Shown here: one piece after another, positions 1 through 10,599 of the stretch | Position numbering within the stretch: position 1 is the first letter of the stretch | Layout: every line of letters begins with the position of its first letter | DNA from: Terfezia claveryi | Taxonomy: Eukaryota; Ascomycota; Pezizomycetes; Pezizales; Pezizaceae | Assembly: GCA_015179025.1 (NCBI GenBank) | Contig: WHUX01000140.1 | Location: 62,001 to 126,000, forward strand | DNA length: 64,000 nucleotides | Direction of reading: 5' to 3' | Notes under the pieces: generated by a model | Told to the model about the DNA's origin: nothing | Seen by the model: only the letters and a program-made list of their open reading frames with translations | Databases searched by the model: none | Program-made: the position numbers and the translations under genes

Positions 1-1475
1 ATTGCTTTTTCCACTAATGAGACTATCAACATAACTGTGTCTATTGCCAATCTTCCTTTTCTGGACCTATATTGTAGGGGGTGGAAAAGATGGAGTTGAT
101 TTTGGAGTTCATTTACAATCACCTTTTCTAAAAGCTTGCCTACTATATTAGATTAAATGATTGGTCTCCATTCTTTTACTTGAGTATGGTTCTTCCCCGG
201 TTTGGGAATTATAACCATGTGCAGATCTCTCCAAGTAGGAGAAAGGCTGACATCCCCTTCTATAACCTTACTAAGGTTGTTGACAAAAGCTGACCTAAGT
301 TATGTATTTTTAATGAGTTTGATGAGTCTATAAGAGATGAGATCTAGTCCTGCTACTGAGCTGGAGAGAGTTTTGCCTAAGGCTTTTTGGATCTGTTGAA
401 TAGCTAAATCACTAGCTATACAATATTGAATTGGAGACTGAATAATTGTTGGGGGAGGAGGCTATAAATTAGAAGGGTTGGTGATAAGATAGTATTTCTG
501 GAAGCTAATGTATTCTCCTGGTCATTGGAAAAGATGTTTTTATCCTTGTCTATAAGGTTTCCCATGAGAGGGATGAATTTAAAAGGGTCCCTTGCTATCC
601 TCACAATAGTTCATGGATGTTGATGGCCTTGTTCGCTGAGGAACTTTAACTAACATGAATGCTTCTTTTTCCTGATTAGCTTCTTGAATTTTTTACTTTT
701 CCTTAAGTATTCCTCATTTTCCTGCAACTTTTCTAGCTTTCTGATAATGTCTAGTTGAGCTTGTACTTCTCTATCCCACCACTTTTTACTATATTTGTTG
801 GTCTGCTTTTGGATAAGATGTTTTTGGACTATACTTTGAAGAATGTTATAGACTTTCTCAAAGTATATAGGCTCAAACAGCTTATCTTCTTCTACCCATG
901 ACTCCTACCATTACTAGTCTAATATTGAGTAGGATCTAGTCTCTGGAATTGTGGCTTTAATATGACTCGAAAGGACTACATCAGCAAGAAAAAAGTGGCA
1001 TCGGGACACCAGGTGGTGTCTCCAGGAGACAGGGTTGTCTCTGGTGTCTTTTGTGTCTTTTATGTCTCCTAGGTGTCTCCTGAGTGTCTCCCATGTGTCT
1101 CCCAGTGTCTCCCAGTGTCTTCAGGAGACACTGGGAGATATTCTGCCAATTGTGGAGACACACCTTGTCTCCAGTAGCAATACTGTCTCTAGAGACACTG
1201 GAGACAAACTATTTTCTTTCCTAATGTACATGGTGAGAGCCGGTCCATGAAAGGTGGAGAGGATGAAAGCTATAGAAGTCCAGATTCTAGCTAGTAAAGA
1301 TGAGATCTAATAGACTACTATGAGTGCTGCATTAGAATGTAGTCACTTGGTAGTATAGTTGTTGGGTGAGATTATTGTTAGTTGCCTAATTATATACTGC
1401 TGACCCTCTGTTTGAAGAAGAAGCACCCTATAAGGGATAATAGGCATCAAAGTCCCCTAGAATTATAGAGTCTGG
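1..1475 (-). pseudogene. LINE ORF2, endonuclease C-terminus and reverse transcriptase N-part, decayed and running off the left edge
   Basis: Read on the minus strand from 1475 down. The first part (1475-1227) gives SIILGDFDAYYPL, the GDFNAHHP-like motif of the AP-type endonuclease of Tad/I/Jockey LINEs, followed by DLIFTS. After the small insertion at 982-1226 comes the linker between endonuclease and RT, then RT block 1 at about 260-60: TWRDLHMVIIPKPGKN, KEWRPII, VGKLLEKVIVNEL and QYRSRKGRLAIDT, the usual KPGK / W-RPI / GK-LEK / Q-G-R series. Several TAG and TAA stops interrupt the frame, so this copy is dead. The frame continues seamlessly from the endonuclease N-terminus at 16019-16406 once gypsy element B and one TSD are removed. 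The RT catalytic block is beyond the window. Confidence 0.85.
982..1226. mobile_element. 245-bp MITE-like element, copy 1, built from GTCTC/GAGAC repeats
   Basis: A near-identical 245-bp block recurs at 51028-51272. This copy is flanked by an exact 5-bp direct repeat TACAT (977-981 and 1227-1231). Ends are CAGCAAGAAAA and TTTCCTAATG, imperfect terminal inverted repeats. The inside is an unusual string of TGTCTCC-type words first in direct and then in inverted orientation, so the element can fold on itself. It has no coding capacity. It interrupts the LINE between endonuclease and RT. Confidence 0.8.
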
Positions 1476-1480
1476 AGTGA

Positions 1481-1659
1481 TGTAAGGAATACTTGTTTTC
1501 TCCTTACTATAAGTCTTGTTTGAATGTTGGAATCTCTTTAGCTATTTTTAGGATTTTGTTATCAGATGTTTAGGATGTATTTTACTTGCTTAAGTATTTC
1601 CCTTAGTTGGATTAGTATTTGGATTACTTATGTATTAGTATTGTCTTTCTTTAGCACAT
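1481..1659 (+). repeat. 5' LTR of element B, first part
   Basis: Matches the first ~178 bp of the intact 3' LTR at 15278, and ends at the CACAT target duplication (1655-1659) where element A inserted. Confidence 0.92.
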
Positions 1660-2213
1660 TGTAACGTAGGCTCTGGGAACAAGGCGACTAAGAGGTACGC
1701 CGAGAAGAAGGCAGAGGCTGGGGCGAGACACACGTAGGAACGCTACGTGTGTAACTAGGGGAAGGCTGGGACGGGGGGCAAGGGCAAGGGGCACAAGACA
1801 CGCGGAGGTAGTTGCCACATGTATCAGAGGGGGGCAGCTGTGCTGCAGAGTGATTCACGGGACAAGGCAAGACGAGGGGGTATACAAGAGAGGTACACCT
1901 TCGCGGAGAGACAAGGTCCTTAATTAGGTATACAAGACATTGGATGGGGATCCAATGACTGTACGAGGGACAGGGGCTATATATACATGATTCTGGGCTA
2001 GAGCAATGGAAGGAATAAGCTTCCCGAGATCCCTATCTCGGGAGCCAAGCAGGATAGCAATAACCTATCACCTGCGCCAGAGGTGATAACCCATCACCTG
2101 CATCGCAGGTAATGACAAGGACAACTAAGCATGCCGTTTTGACACTAAAACAGCACAACACTCGAACAAGCCTATTCGAGTGTCAAATTAAGACTAAGAA
2201 CACGGTTGTGACA
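1660..2213 (-). repeat. 3' LTR of element A
   Basis: 554 bp. Its sense strand starts TGTCACAACCGTG and ends TACGTTACA. A polypurine tract (AAAGGGGGCATAG on the sense strand) lies just outside at 2214-2226. The LTR contains a TATA-like tract (tatatatac near 1980) and the segment 1937-1945 whose sense strand ATCCAATGT corresponds to the putative primer partner. Confidence 0.93.
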
Positions 2214-2392
2214 CTATGCCCCCTTTAGGCTGGAGCTCCAACGACTAGTAGGCTTGGGCACGACAACCGGCAAAATCAACAAAGGAAACAACAACAAATG
2301 CAACGACAAGGATTCCAACTCCAAACAACAAGAAGAACGAGAAGAACGAGAGTCGGACGGGCCCCACTGTATGATTCTCAAAAGGCACAACA

Positions 2393-5300
2393 TCATTCCA
2401 TTGGGCGAGGCTTCCTTGGGTATTGCTGATAGAATAGGGTGACCAAATCCTGCGCATTCTCCAAGTCCTCTGCTGGTTGCCAAGTAACTTCCTCGTCCAC
2501 TAACCATTTAACCTTATATTGCAGAAGCCCATACCTCTTTCACAAGTCCAGCACTTCCTCCACCTCCCATTCCTCTTCACCTTCGATAACCACTGGAGGA
2601 GGTGTAGGGTGTTTTTGCCCTAGGAGGGGATCATCAGCTGCTGGCTCGATTTCCGATACGTGTACAACTGGGTGGTGTTTGATGTCCTTGAGGAACCTCA
2701 GTCGATAGGCATGAGTGCCCACAGCAGCCACCATCTCCAATGGACACAAGAACTTATGATCGAGCTTGCGAGATAGCCGTTCTGTCCGGAAGTGCCTGCT
2801 GGAGAGCCACACCTTATCTCCTGGCTGATACTTGGGGGCTGGCAACCGTGATCCATTGGCATATTCGGCTTGCCTGGCTTGCACATATCCCAGCTCGGCT
2901 TTCAGAGTAGAGTGAAGTTCAGAAATCTGCATGGCGAACTCCTTAGCTAGGGTATTCTCCCTGGCCTTGTACAAAGGTGCCAGGATGTCTACGAACTGAG
3001 TGTGCCAGCCATAATTGGCCAGCAATGGGGAGGTCTTCAGGGTCTCCAAGAAGTGGTTGTTGGTAGAGAATTCACAGGTGGCTAGCAATGAAACCCAGTT
3101 ATTCTGCTGGTAATTGATGTACGCCCTCAGATATTGCTCCATGATGGCATTCATACGTTCTGACTGACCATCAGTTTGAGGGTAGTATGTCGTAGACAGG
3201 TGTACTTCGATACCTAACAGCTCACAGAATGTTTTCTAGAAGTCGGCGACGAACTGAGGGCCATGGTCTGAGACAATCGATGCTCGGAGGCCATGGTAAT
3301 GGAAGACATTATCCAAGTAGAGGGATGCCAATTCAGGGGCCGAGTAGGTGTCTCGACAGGGTATCACATGCCTCATTTTCGTTAACTGATCTACTACCAT
3401 CAAGATGGCATTGAATCCCGAGTCTTTCGGCAATCCGGTGACAAAGTCTATAGTCAGGTGTTGCCAGGGTTGTTCTGGGACTTCCAGGGGCTTCAGGGTA
3501 CCATAAGGAGCGTGGCGGGTGGGTTTGGCACGCTTGCAGACATGGCAATTCCATATGTACTACTCCACTTCCTTCCGTTAGTCAATCCACATATATTGCC
3601 TAGACAGCAACTCTAACATTTTAGCCACTCCAGGGTGACCCGCTGCTAGTATGTCGTGGTATTCCTTAATCATTCGCAGGCATAGCTCATCATCTGCAGG
3701 CATGTAGAGACGGTCCAGGTGGTAGAGAAGGCCGTCCTGAGTTGTACACTCAGCTAGGGAAATCTTGGTGTAGCAGCGCTGGCCAGAAACCACTCTGGTG
3801 ATAATGTCTTTGGCCAGTGGGTCCTCTGCGTATGCCTTTTTTACCTGTTATCGGAGATCACTTCCAGCATCTGCATCATCCTCGACATCCACAATCTCAG
3901 CTTCAGCCTTAGCCTTAGCCAGAACGTTGGCAGCCAGGTCAAGATTTTCCAGCTTCAGTACCACCTGGTTCTGGTATTTTAGCCTTTCATCCCCCCCTTA
4001 GGGAGATCTGCTGATCTCCTGGTCAGTGCGTCTGGTTTCCCACCAGCCTTTCCAGGCCGATACTTAATCTTGAAGTTGAATCGAGATAAGAACTCTAACC
4101 ACCTAGCCTGCTGTCGGTTCAGCAGCTTAGTGGTAGTGAAGTACTCAAGATTCTTATGATCAGATAGCACCCCAATGATCACCTTGGGTGACTTCAGGTA
4201 TGGCCTCCACTCCTCGAATGCTCACACAATAGCCATTAACTTCTTATCATAGATTTCATAATTACACTCTACCAGAGAGTGCTTTTTTGAGAAGTATGCT
4301 ACTGGGTGGAGGATGCCGTTCACATGCTGGGACAGGATTCCGGCGGATACATAGTCGGATGCATCTATTTCTATAATACACTCGCTGTCGGGGTCGAAGT
4401 GGGCCAGGATTGGGGCTGAGCAGAAGGCTTCCTTGAGTTTCTTGAAGGCAGATTGGGCTTCCAGACCCCACTGGAAGCGTTGGCCCTTTTCCATGCCCTT
4501 GGTCTTGGTTAATGCTGTCAGTGGTACCACGATCTTCGAATATCCCAGAATGAACCGGTGATAGAAGTTAGCAAAACCTAGGAAGGCTTAAACGTCCTTG
4601 AGATTGGCAGGAATTTCCCATTCCTAGATTGCTGCAACTTTGGCAGGATCCATTCTGATGCCTTCCGTTGTTATTATCAAGCCCAGATACTCAACCTCTT
4701 GGACGCGGAATTCATATTTTTCGGGCTTTAAGTACAACCCTGCTTGTTCTAGCTTTTCCAGGACTCGTCGGACGTGGATTTTGTGCTCCGCCAGGGTATC
4801 CGAATAGATTAGGATATCGTCTAGGTACGCAGTGTAGAACACATCCAGGAAGTCTCGTAGGGTGTCATTAATAAAGTGGTAGAAGGAGGCCAGGGCGTTA
4901 GTTAGGCCGAAGGGCATTACATTATACTCGAAATGGCCATATGGTGTCCGGAACGCAGTTTTCCACTCCTCTCCCTCGGCGATCCGTACTAGGTTGTAAG
5001 CCCCCCTCAGATCCAATTTGGTGAACCACTTTGCTTTGGAAAGCCTGGCTAATGTCTCCTGGATCAGAGGTAAGGGATACCTATTTTTGACCGTTATCTC
5101 ATTCAGGCCACGATAATCAACACATAACTGAAGGAAGTCATCTGACTTCTTCACGAATAGCACGGGGGCACCTGCTGGGGAGGAGCTGTGGCAAATGAAG
5201 CTCTTGTTGAGGTTTTCCTCCAAGTATTTTTTCAGAGCTTTCAGTTCCACCCAGGACATCCTGTAGAGAGGTCCATAAGGGGGGGTCTTACCTTCTACCA

Positions 5301-6189
5301 GCGGGATTGTGTGGTCGTATGGTCGGTGGGAGGCGAGCTTTTCTGCAGCTTTTTCCGAGAACAGGTCAATGAATTCGTAGTATTCGTCTGGAACCATGGA
5401 TTTCCACTCCCCCTTAGATCTTGTCTTGTTGATTTCCAGGTTTACGTCATGTATGGAGAGGGCATGCGCCTTCAGCTTGTGCCTCCTAGTAAGGTAGGCA
5501 AAAGCCCCGGCTCCAATGAAGTTGATATTCAGGGGTTTTTGGGGTGCGAGGAGGGTATTGGGAGCAGGGGAAATAAGGGAAACTGGGGGATTGGTGGCAT
5601 CGATGTATGCAGCCTAGTGTACCACCTGAGTTGGGTGGATTACGGGGGGCGGTAATACACATAGACCAGTGATAGTGGCCTTCGTCTCTCCGCAGTATTT
5701 TCAGCAGTAAGGGCTATTAAAATGCAGGGTATAGTAGCTAAAGCTGACTGATATATCATGCATCCTAAGCCATGGGATTCCGAGGACAATTGGATACTTG
5801 AGCTTTGTAATGAACATAGGGAGGCTTTCGGAGTGGTTCCCAATCTGGGCAGGAGTACATGCGATATTGGTAATGGCTCCAGAAGAGATAGGTCGGCCAT
5901 CAATGACATCGAGGAGGCGGGGGGTTTTGAGCTTAGATGTGGGTATGGCATGCTTACTGACAAAGGCCTGGTCGATGAAGGTAATTCCTGAGGCTCCACA
6001 GTCTACGAGAGCTGATGTGACAAGTGTTTTACCATTAAAGGATATCGTAATAGGTACAACAAAATGCTCACCAAACAGATGAGATTCGTCAACAGACTAA
6101 GAAGGAACAGAAAAAGACGACAAAGACAGATGACCTAGTGCAGGTCTCTTGCTAGTGTCAGTGACTATGCAAGGGACAGAGCTTTTCCC
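2393..6189 (-). pseudogene. pol: pol of element A: protease, RT, RNase H, integrase, chromodomain
   Basis: Starts by -1 frameshift at 6183-6189. Protease at ~5960-5880 (ALVDCGASGITFIDQ). RT at ~5300-4700 with FTKLDLRGAYNLVRI and an intact active site [10 protein letters not shown]. RNase H at ~4400-4000 ([18 protein letters not shown]). Integrase zinc and DDE core at ~3750-3100 (HLTIDFVTGLP, IVSDHGPQF, TDGQSERMNAIMEQY). Chromodomain at ~2560-2420 (WEVEEVLDL, LQYKVKWLVDEEVTWQPAE), stop TGA at 2393. There are a few TAG stops (Q or W positions) and a 1-bp frameshift at the oligo-G tract near 3998, also present in element D. The family is the chromodomain branch of Ty3/gypsy, and the chromodomain is expected to steer integration to heterochromatin. 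Confidence 0.92.
6144..6189 (-). promoter_or_regulatory. Programmed -1 ribosomal frameshift signal, gag to pol, element A
   Basis: On the minus strand the gag frame reads tcG GGA AAA, a canonical X XXY YYZ heptamer (6183-6189). After a 5-nt spacer comes a hairpin: GTCCCTTGC (6169-6177) pairs with GCAAGAGAC (6144-6152) with one C-A mismatch, topped by TAGT/ACTA around CACTGAC. The gag stop TAG lies inside the hairpin. The pol frame is open from the heptamer onward (GKSSVPCIVTDTSKRPA). The same arrangement is found in elements C and D. Confidence 0.82.
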
Positions 6190-7295
6190 GACTCATCCAC
6201 CTCTTCTATCCTGGATTCGGAGATGGCGTAGATGGCCATCGAGCGGTTTTTGTGGAGGGGACATGCCGTGATAAAATGGTCCCCCTTTCCGCATGCAATG
6301 CACAGACCTTGAGTGCGGTGACGGTCCCTTTCCTCCTGAGTAAGATGAGTTCTACCTGCTGACAGGTCCATAGGGGCAGCTCCAGCCACTACCAGGGAGG
6401 GGTATGCAGATTTGTTGACCGGTGTGGGTTGTTGTTAGGGGCGTGCTATCAAGAAGGGGGTACAGGGAGTCGAGGTCGGGAGTGTCTTTTGGGGGGCTCT
6501 TAGTGCCGCTGTCTGCTGTTCCATCCAGCTAGCTTGCTCAATAAGTTCCTTCAGGGTTTTGATCGGTAGGCAGTAGACCAGAGCCTTTTTCAGCTCGAAG
6601 GTAAGCCCGTCTTTGAACTGGTCGAGCTTGGCTTCGTCATTCCAATTGAGCTCTGCTGCCAGCCTAGAAAACTCGGCGACATAGGTTGACAGTTTGTTGT
6701 GTCTTTGTTTGAGGTCTCGCAGAGCTCTGCTGGCAGTTCCTTTAGGATCTGGGTCTCTGAAGGCTTGGTCCAAGATTGCCATTAGTGCCGGGATATCTAC
6801 CAGATTAATTCCCATTGCCTTGACGAAGGGCTGTACCTGGTCCATGGCCTTACCCTCCAGGAGGCCATAGACGTATGAGAGCTGGTGGTAGACAGTGGGG
6901 AACTTCGCCGAGTCTCCAGAGAGTTTTATTTGTACAGAGTTCTTACATGCTCGTAACTGGCCTCGGTCCCCATTAAACTTGGGCGGGGTTGGTAGGTCTT
7001 GTGTTTTCTGGTTCTTTGGACCATTGGCTAGGTCTAAGGCATGAGTCAGTCTCCGGATGGTTATCCTGTCCTCTGCTGCATCTTCTCGAAGGAGGGTTAT
7101 TTCGTCTTCGGCTTCTCAGATTTGCTTTTCAGCTTTCTGAAGGTCTGCTCCTTGTTGTTCGCCAATGGCATAAGTCTCTGTGAATATTTCGATTACAGTT
7201 CTTCGGTATGCTGATAGTTCTATTGGGTCTGATGGAATCGGAGTCGCCCTACAGGCTGCGAATCTATCGGTGGGTAGTGGAATATTCGCGGACAT
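6165..7295 (-). pseudogene. gag: gag of element A (Ty3-type capsid and CCHC nucleocapsid)
   Basis: ATG at 7295-7293 (MSANIPLPTDRFAACRATP), soon after the LTR and primer region. A coiled-coil-like stretch is followed by the Ty3 capsid (LLEGKAMDQVQPFV, LSTYVAEFSRLAAELNWND, IEQASWMEQQ) and a canonical zinc knuckle CIACGKGDHFITAC at ~6300-6259. The frame is almost intact over ~375 codons. One TGA replaces an expected CGA near 7115, and one TAG lies near 6436. Gag would form the cytoplasmic virus-like particle. Stop TAG at 6165. Confidence 0.9.
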
Positions 7296-7315
7296 CGTAC
7301 CGGTTGGTCTGAAAG

Positions 7316-7324
7316 ATCCAACAT
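7316..7324 (-). other. Putative self-primer binding site of element A
   Basis: Sense strand ATGTTGGAT, 2 nt after the 5' LTR end. It is complementary, allowing for decay, to the LTR segment whose ancestral form is ATCCAACGT (here ATTCAACGT at 7604-7612 and ATCCAATGT at 1937-1945). See the matching sites in C, D and E. Confidence 0.55.
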
Positions 7325-7326
7325 AG

Positions 7327-7854
7327 TACTATGTAGGCTCTGGGAACAAGGTGACCAAGGGGTACGCCAGTAAGAAGGCAGAGGCTGGGGCAAGATACAC
7401 ATAGGAACGCTATGTGTGTGACTAGGGGAAGGCTGGGATGGGGGGCAAGAGCAAGGGGCACGAGACATCCGGAGGCAGTTGCCATGTGTGTTGGAGGGGG
7501 GCAGCTGTGCTGCAGAGTAATTCACGGGACAAGGCAAGACGAGGGGGTGTACAAAAGAGGTACACCTTCGCAGAAAGACAAGGTCCTGTATTAGGTATAC
7601 CAGACGTTGAATGGGGATCCAACGACAGTATGAGGGACAGGGGCTATATATACATGATTCCGGGCCAGGGCAACAGAAGGAATAAGCTTCCTAAGATCCC
7701 TATCTCAGGAGCCAAGCAGGATAGCAATAACCTATCACCTACACCGCAGGTGATGACAAGGACAACTAAGCATGCCGTTTTGACACTAAAACAGCACGAC
7801 ACCCGAACAAGCCTGTTCGAGTGTCAAATCAAGACTAAGAACACAGTTGTGACA
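7327..7854 (-). repeat. 5' LTR of element A
   Basis: 528 bp, homologous to 1660-2213. It contains the tatatatac promoter-like tract near 7650 (plus-strand coordinates) and the inverted repeat around GGATCC used in the self-priming argument. Confidence 0.92.
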
Positions 7855-8417
7855 CACGTTATCTTTTCCTTATTCTCTGACTCATTACTAACATCTCTTG
7901 TATGGTCAGCAAGCTAACCACTTTCTCTTATTCTAGTTGCCTATCTTGTTTGGCAACTGATGTCATGTCTTATTTCTTTTCTATTGTTAGCCTCATTTCT
8001 ACTACTTTCTCTGGTATCATCTATGATACAGAACATATCTAGAATGAGCCATTTTGTATCCATTATGATCAGGTATCATAATGAGTCTTGATGATTGTTC
8101 TTATATAAGTTCATTTAGACTTATAGCCTTAGAAATCTAGTGTCTATTAAAGACCTTATTTCTACGGCCTCTAGATAGGACAGGATCACTTTCAGTACCA
8201 TCTAGTCGAGCAATATTAGAATATACAAGCTACACCAGTAATATTCTTTCTCCAGACCTCCGTGACTCTCCCGAACACCCCCCTACAAATACACCAACAG
8301 CTAGCTGCTCTCTGGGACTCCTGTATAGGACCTAGACAATGTGCTTAGCTGCCCAACCACGTTGGTAGAGTCGTGTTCATTTCAGGAACACTTCTACTAA
8401 CTTAGTCCACACTTATA
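7855..8417 (+). repeat. 5' LTR of element B, second part
   Basis: Begins with the second TSD copy CACGT (7855-7859) and matches 15455-16013 of the 3' LTR. The 5' LTR ends CACACTTATA against CACACTTACA in the 3' LTR. Confidence 0.92.
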
Positions 8418-8609
8418 TCTTTTTTACCTGCAAACCAGCTTTAAAAAATTTTCCTCCACTTTTTCTAGGGCTTGATTACCCCTAGTTCCTCTTGAACCTT
8501 GACTAGACACTCTAGTCAATTCTTTAGCTACTCTAGCTACTCCTGCACCCAAGCTCAACAAGGCCTGTAAATCAGTCAGTCACTATTCTCTCTTGTCATT
8601 TCAGAAAAA

Positions 8610-10530
8610 TGCCATCATATTCCTGTCAGCACTAGTTATTCAGTACTAGCCTCTTTAGCAACCACACAGTCTCCAAATCTCAGTAAAAGCCTTACAAATG
8701 AAATTAAGCAAGCCCCAATAGCATCAGAACAACATTCAGTTCTCACAACCTTTAGTAGACTTTCAGGCCAAAACCCTGAATTTAGTCCTTTTAAACAGAA
8801 TCCTAGTTCCAGAACTACATCCAGACAATCATCTAAGGCAGATGAAGAAGAAGAACTTGAACAGGATGATGATGAGTTAGAAGAGTACCAAATGGAAGAA
8901 GAAACTTCTAAACCATCAACTCAAAGAAAACGTCTAGCAGTAGTTATTCAGCAACCTACTCCAATCAAGCCTTAGAAATCCTTTCAGCTTGAACCTGAAG
9001 AAGAATTTGAATTACTAACAATGATTACAAATTTGTCTACATTCTATTATTAGCACAAACCTAGAGCTAAAACATTTAGTAATGATTATAAAGGATTTAC
9101 CCAATTAATCAAAGCTACTTCAGAATTAGCTGAGGAACTTAAACAACAAAACGTTCCAGGACAATTTCCCATCATGTCAGAAAAACTAGCAAGGTGTGGA
9201 TCAGATCATTTAGAAATTCATACAGCACTACAAAAAGCTAAAGAAACTCATCTAAGTTTCCTATCTTATACAAAAAAAGAATTCTGTAAAACTTTCTTGC
9301 TCAGGAATCCTTTAGATATTTTTCGTGGATTGAGTTCCTCCTCTTAGTACCAGAAACCACGTTCTCCAGTCTTTCCTCCTCCATGAAGCCCTTCAGCCCC
9401 CCCTGGATCTTATATAAGCACTAGTACTAGATTTCAGAAAACCTCATTTCAGAACCCTGCTAGTACTACTACATCTAATACTATGCCACTACCTCAACAA
9501 CCCCAACATGGTCCTTCACCCACTCTTAAGCCTCTACAAACACCTAGCAAAACTCCGGCTAAGGTTAGATTGTCAGCTCCTTCTAGATCTGGCAACCCTA
9601 ATGATTCAGATGGATCTGACTCTGAATCATCTATGGGAAATTACATTCCAATCTCTATTGGACGCATTAGAAGATCTCAAAGTGTAGATACTACGTCAAG
9701 TTCAGTCTTTGGAAGCAGTAAACTTAAAGCTCCTAAACTCAAGATGAATAATGGAGCTAGAAAATGGAAAGAAGCAACAACCTTTAATAATTGGGTTGAT
9801 GATGCTAGGGATCTCTTAGATGTGGGAGACCTCAATCCAAACTCTAGAGAAGCCATGATTTGGCTCGGTTGGCACTTAGAAGGAGACGCAAAAGTTCTTC
9901 ATAGTTCTTACCAGAAAGACAATAAAACTAAGAACAATACAGTGGCTCAATTCTTATAGAATTTCGGAAATTCTGCATTCCCTTCACCAGTAAAGATCAG
10001 CTTTGGAACGAATTCCAAGCTATCAGATAGATGCAGAATGGACGCACTAAACCAATTCAACAAGTTGCAAATAAGATTAAGCAAATGCAACTCCTCTTCA
10101 CTAAGATTACAGATTGGTAGTGTTACCATTAATTGTTAGAAGCTATGGACCCTTCTTTACTCTATAAAGTTAGAGCTTATATTAATAAGGATATGAATTG
10201 GAACGAGATGATTGAACTCTGCAGTAAGCATGATTCAGTTATGCACAACTTTCAAGCCTCCAAAAAAGATCATAAGCTCAAAAATGGTCAGAAAATGTAT
10301 CAACAATTCATACACCTTAGACAGGCTTTAATCCTGGACCTTCTAAGACTATGTTCAATAAGTCTAAGTCTTTCAGCAAGCCTGCAACTTCACCCTCAAC
10401 ATTTAAGAAACAACTCCAGAAGAAAAAATTGAGCTAGCTAAGAAAGTAGATGTTTCTACTGTAGGAAGTTAGGACATCAAGCTACTAACTGTCCAGCTAA
10501 GAAGCAACAAATTGAAGTGCCGCGGCACTA
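8610..10530 (+). pseudogene. gag: gag of element B, decayed
   Basis: Open fragments in more than one frame. 9483-9959 is a low-complexity S/P/T-rich leader followed by a capsid-like part (WKEATTFNNWVDDARDLLD, WLGWHLEGDAKVLHSSYQK). 10133-10330 continues the capsid (LLEAMDPSLLYKVRAYINKD, MNWNEMIELC). A canonical CCHC knuckle CFYCRKLGHQATNC is at 10451-10492. An acidic stretch of E/D codons lies at 8838-8910. Stops and frameshifts break it throughout. The expected product is the structural Gag of a chromovirus unrelated at sequence level to the A/C/D family. Confidence 0.78.
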
Positions 10531-10599
10531 TTGAGTACGCAATTACAGAAGTTAATCATCCGGATAAGATTACTTCTACAGCTTAATTCATTCAAGACC

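Larger units (their letters stand above)
1660..7854 (-). mobile_element. Ty3/gypsy chromovirus A, nested inside the 5' LTR of B
   Basis: LTRs 1660-2213 and 7327-7854 begin TGTAACG/TACTATG on the plus strand and end GTTGTGACA. The flanking 5-bp TSD is CACAT (1655-1659) versus CACGT (7855-7859), differing by one G-to-A at a CpG. Removing the element and one TSD restores the LTR of B. The inside encodes gag, then pol in the -1 frame ending in a chromodomain. It belongs to the same family as elements C (36716-43014) and D (55126-61318). Confidence 0.95.
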
